Below, piece after piece: positions 4,870 through 5,912 of a DNA stretch of 5,912 nt. The position numbers were made by a program, and so were the translations under genes. The notes under the pieces were generated by a model that was not told where the DNA came from, searched no databases, and saw nothing but the letters and a program-made list of their open reading frames with translations. Numbering within the stretch: position 1 is the first letter of the stretch; each line of letters begins with the position of its first letter. The DNA is taken from assembly GCA_002372545.1 (NCBI GenBank), contig DFHD01000039.1:1-5912 (forward strand), given 5' to 3'. Origin of the DNA: Lachnospiraceae bacterium UBA3732. GTDB taxonomy: Bacteria; Bacillota; Clostridia; Lachnospirales; Lachnospiraceae.

Positions 4870-5912
4870 ATGAAAAAGACTTATATCATAATTGTCAACG
4901 TGATCATCATGGCAGCCATATTGACCTTCGTTGTTTTCTATTCCAGCTTTGAAAGCCGGGACTCATTCCAGAGACAGGTAGAGCATTTTGAAGACACAAC
5001 GGTCAACATGGAGCGTGTGACGGAGAACTATCTGGAAGGCGAGCAGCAGATCTGCGATGTATGGGCGCGCTATATCAATAACAAGGCTATGACGATGGAA
5101 GAGGCAGCCGATTATATCCGGTCCTCGCATGTGATTGAGAACACTTCGGCGCATCTGATTTTCCCTGATACACTCACGGGCCTTTCCACACGGCCGAAGC
5201 AGGGTACGGCCGATGACTATGCTGTTTCATACGAACGGATAGAACTCCTGGACAGCGTGGACTGGATCGATGAAATCGGGAAGTCGATAAACGTAACCCG
5301 TGCTTATACCAACCCGATGAATGGTCAGCAGTCACTGGCCTTCTGCAACAAGGTTGTGCTGCGTGATCCGGATAGCGGAGCTTTGGCGGACGCGGTTCTG
5401 CTGCGGGTCATACCCATCTCTGATCTGGAACAGAAATGGGTTTTTCCGCAGACAGAGCTTATGAACGCTGAGCTCGCCATGATCGACGCTGACGGTGATT
5501 ATATCATTAAAGGATACAGCTTTAAGAACTCCAGTTTTTTTGAATTCTACAAGTCTTATAATTCTACGAATCCCGAATCGTCAGCTGAACTGTTTGACAG
5601 GATTACTTCATCGACGGGCTCCGCCCGCATACACAACTCTCACAGTCAGGAGTGTATACTTGCCTTTACCCCTGTCCAGGCTACTGCCGGATGGACACTG
5701 CTTAGTCTCGTGCCGGCTGAGGATCTCATTGTAGATACAGAAAACTGGCTGCTGATAGGGGTCGTTTTCGCAGGCCTGCTGGTTCTGTTCATCTGGGATC
5801 TGTTCTATATGCTTTACTTCAACAAGCGCCTTCAGATCACGGCCAGGGAAGCGGAGTCCGCCAATAAGGCCAAGACAGACTTTCTTTCCACCATGTCACA
5901 TGACATCCGCAC
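4870..5912 (+). CDS. Membrane sensor histidine kinase, 3' end outside window
   Basis: The frame is open for 347 codons to the window end with no stop. A signal-anchor helix at residues 5-24 (YIIIVNVIIMAAILTFVVF) is followed by an extracellular sensor domain of about 265 residues. That domain contains AMIDADGDYIIKGYS and SSFFEFYKSY near its end, which resemble a double-Cache ligand-binding fold. A second membrane helix lies at about 293-318. A short helical linker (AREAESANKAKTDF) leads into the HisKA box FLSTMSHDIRT, where H344 is the expected phosphorylated histidine. The ATPase domain and any receiver lie beyond the window. Clostridial kinases with this exact linker and H-box are often hybrids carrying a receiver domain, which is inference here. 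ATG 4870 has GGGAG (4857-4861) eight bases upstream. The ligand is unknown, and no response regulator is visible on this side. Confidence 0.9.
   Translation, partial: MKKTYIIIVNVIIMAAILTFVVFYSSFESRDSFQRQVEHFEDTTVNMERVTENYLEGEQQICDVWARYINNKAMTMEEAADYIRSSHVIENTSAHLIFPDTLTGLSTRPKQGTADDYAVSYERIELLDSVDWIDEIGKSINVTRAYTNPMNGQQSLAFCNKVVLRDPDSGALADAVLLRVIPISDLEQKWVFPQTELMNAELAMIDADGDYIIKGYSFKNSSFFEFYKSYNSTNPESSAELFDRITSSTGSARIHNSHSQECILAFTPVQATAGWTLLSLVPAEDLIVDTENWLLIGVVFAGLLVLFIWDLFYMLYFNKRLQITAREAESANKAKTDFLSTMSHDIR

Noticed and set aside
5495..5734. Plus-strand ORF of 79 codons
   Set aside because: It lies entirely within the sensor kinase gene in a different frame.

Overview
The window looks like a chromosomal accessory region of a gut-type clostridium, most likely Lachnospiraceae. 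That rests on moderate G+C, strong AGGAGG-like ribosome binding sites, a DapL-type lysine pathway enzyme, a TnpB of a clade common in Firmicutes, and a sensor kinase typical of that family. All supported genes are on the + strand. No tRNA, rRNA or CRISPR array was seen.

Positions 1-1070 are the right part of an IS200/IS605-type (IS1341-like) element. It holds the C-terminal three quarters or so of a TnpB RNA-guided nuclease, then a structured 3' region that is the expected omega RNA (reRNA). The element closes with a right-end hairpin carrying a single bulged T. Its left end lies outside the window. Immediately after the right end, from about 1071, the sequence reads as the C-terminal donor-binding domain of a GT1/MurG-like glycosyltransferase in an open frame. 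The element therefore appears to sit inside a glycosyltransferase gene.

Positions 1665-2780 encode a radical SAM protein with an extra N-terminal domain and additional C-terminal cysteines, of a type I associate with glycan clusters. A 380-base gap follows (2781-3161). It contains a possible promoter, a faint coding relic, a good intrinsic terminator and a small GC-rich hairpin, and it leads into dapL (3162-4376), LL-diaminopimelate aminotransferase. A small unassigned protein (4419-4730) follows closely, in the same frame as dapL.

After a short gap with a possible extended -10 promoter and a hairpin touching the ribosome binding site, a membrane sensor histidine kinase begins at 4870. It runs off the end of the window just past its phosphorylated histidine.

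The glycosyltransferase remnant and radical SAM gene suggest a surface-glycan locus. DapL supplies a lysine and peptidoglycan precursor. The kinase looks like a separate transcription unit. I see no clearly new multi-gene system. The points most worth checking are the TnpB/omega RNA insertion in the glycosyltransferase, the complex dapL leader, and the orphan small protein behind dapL.
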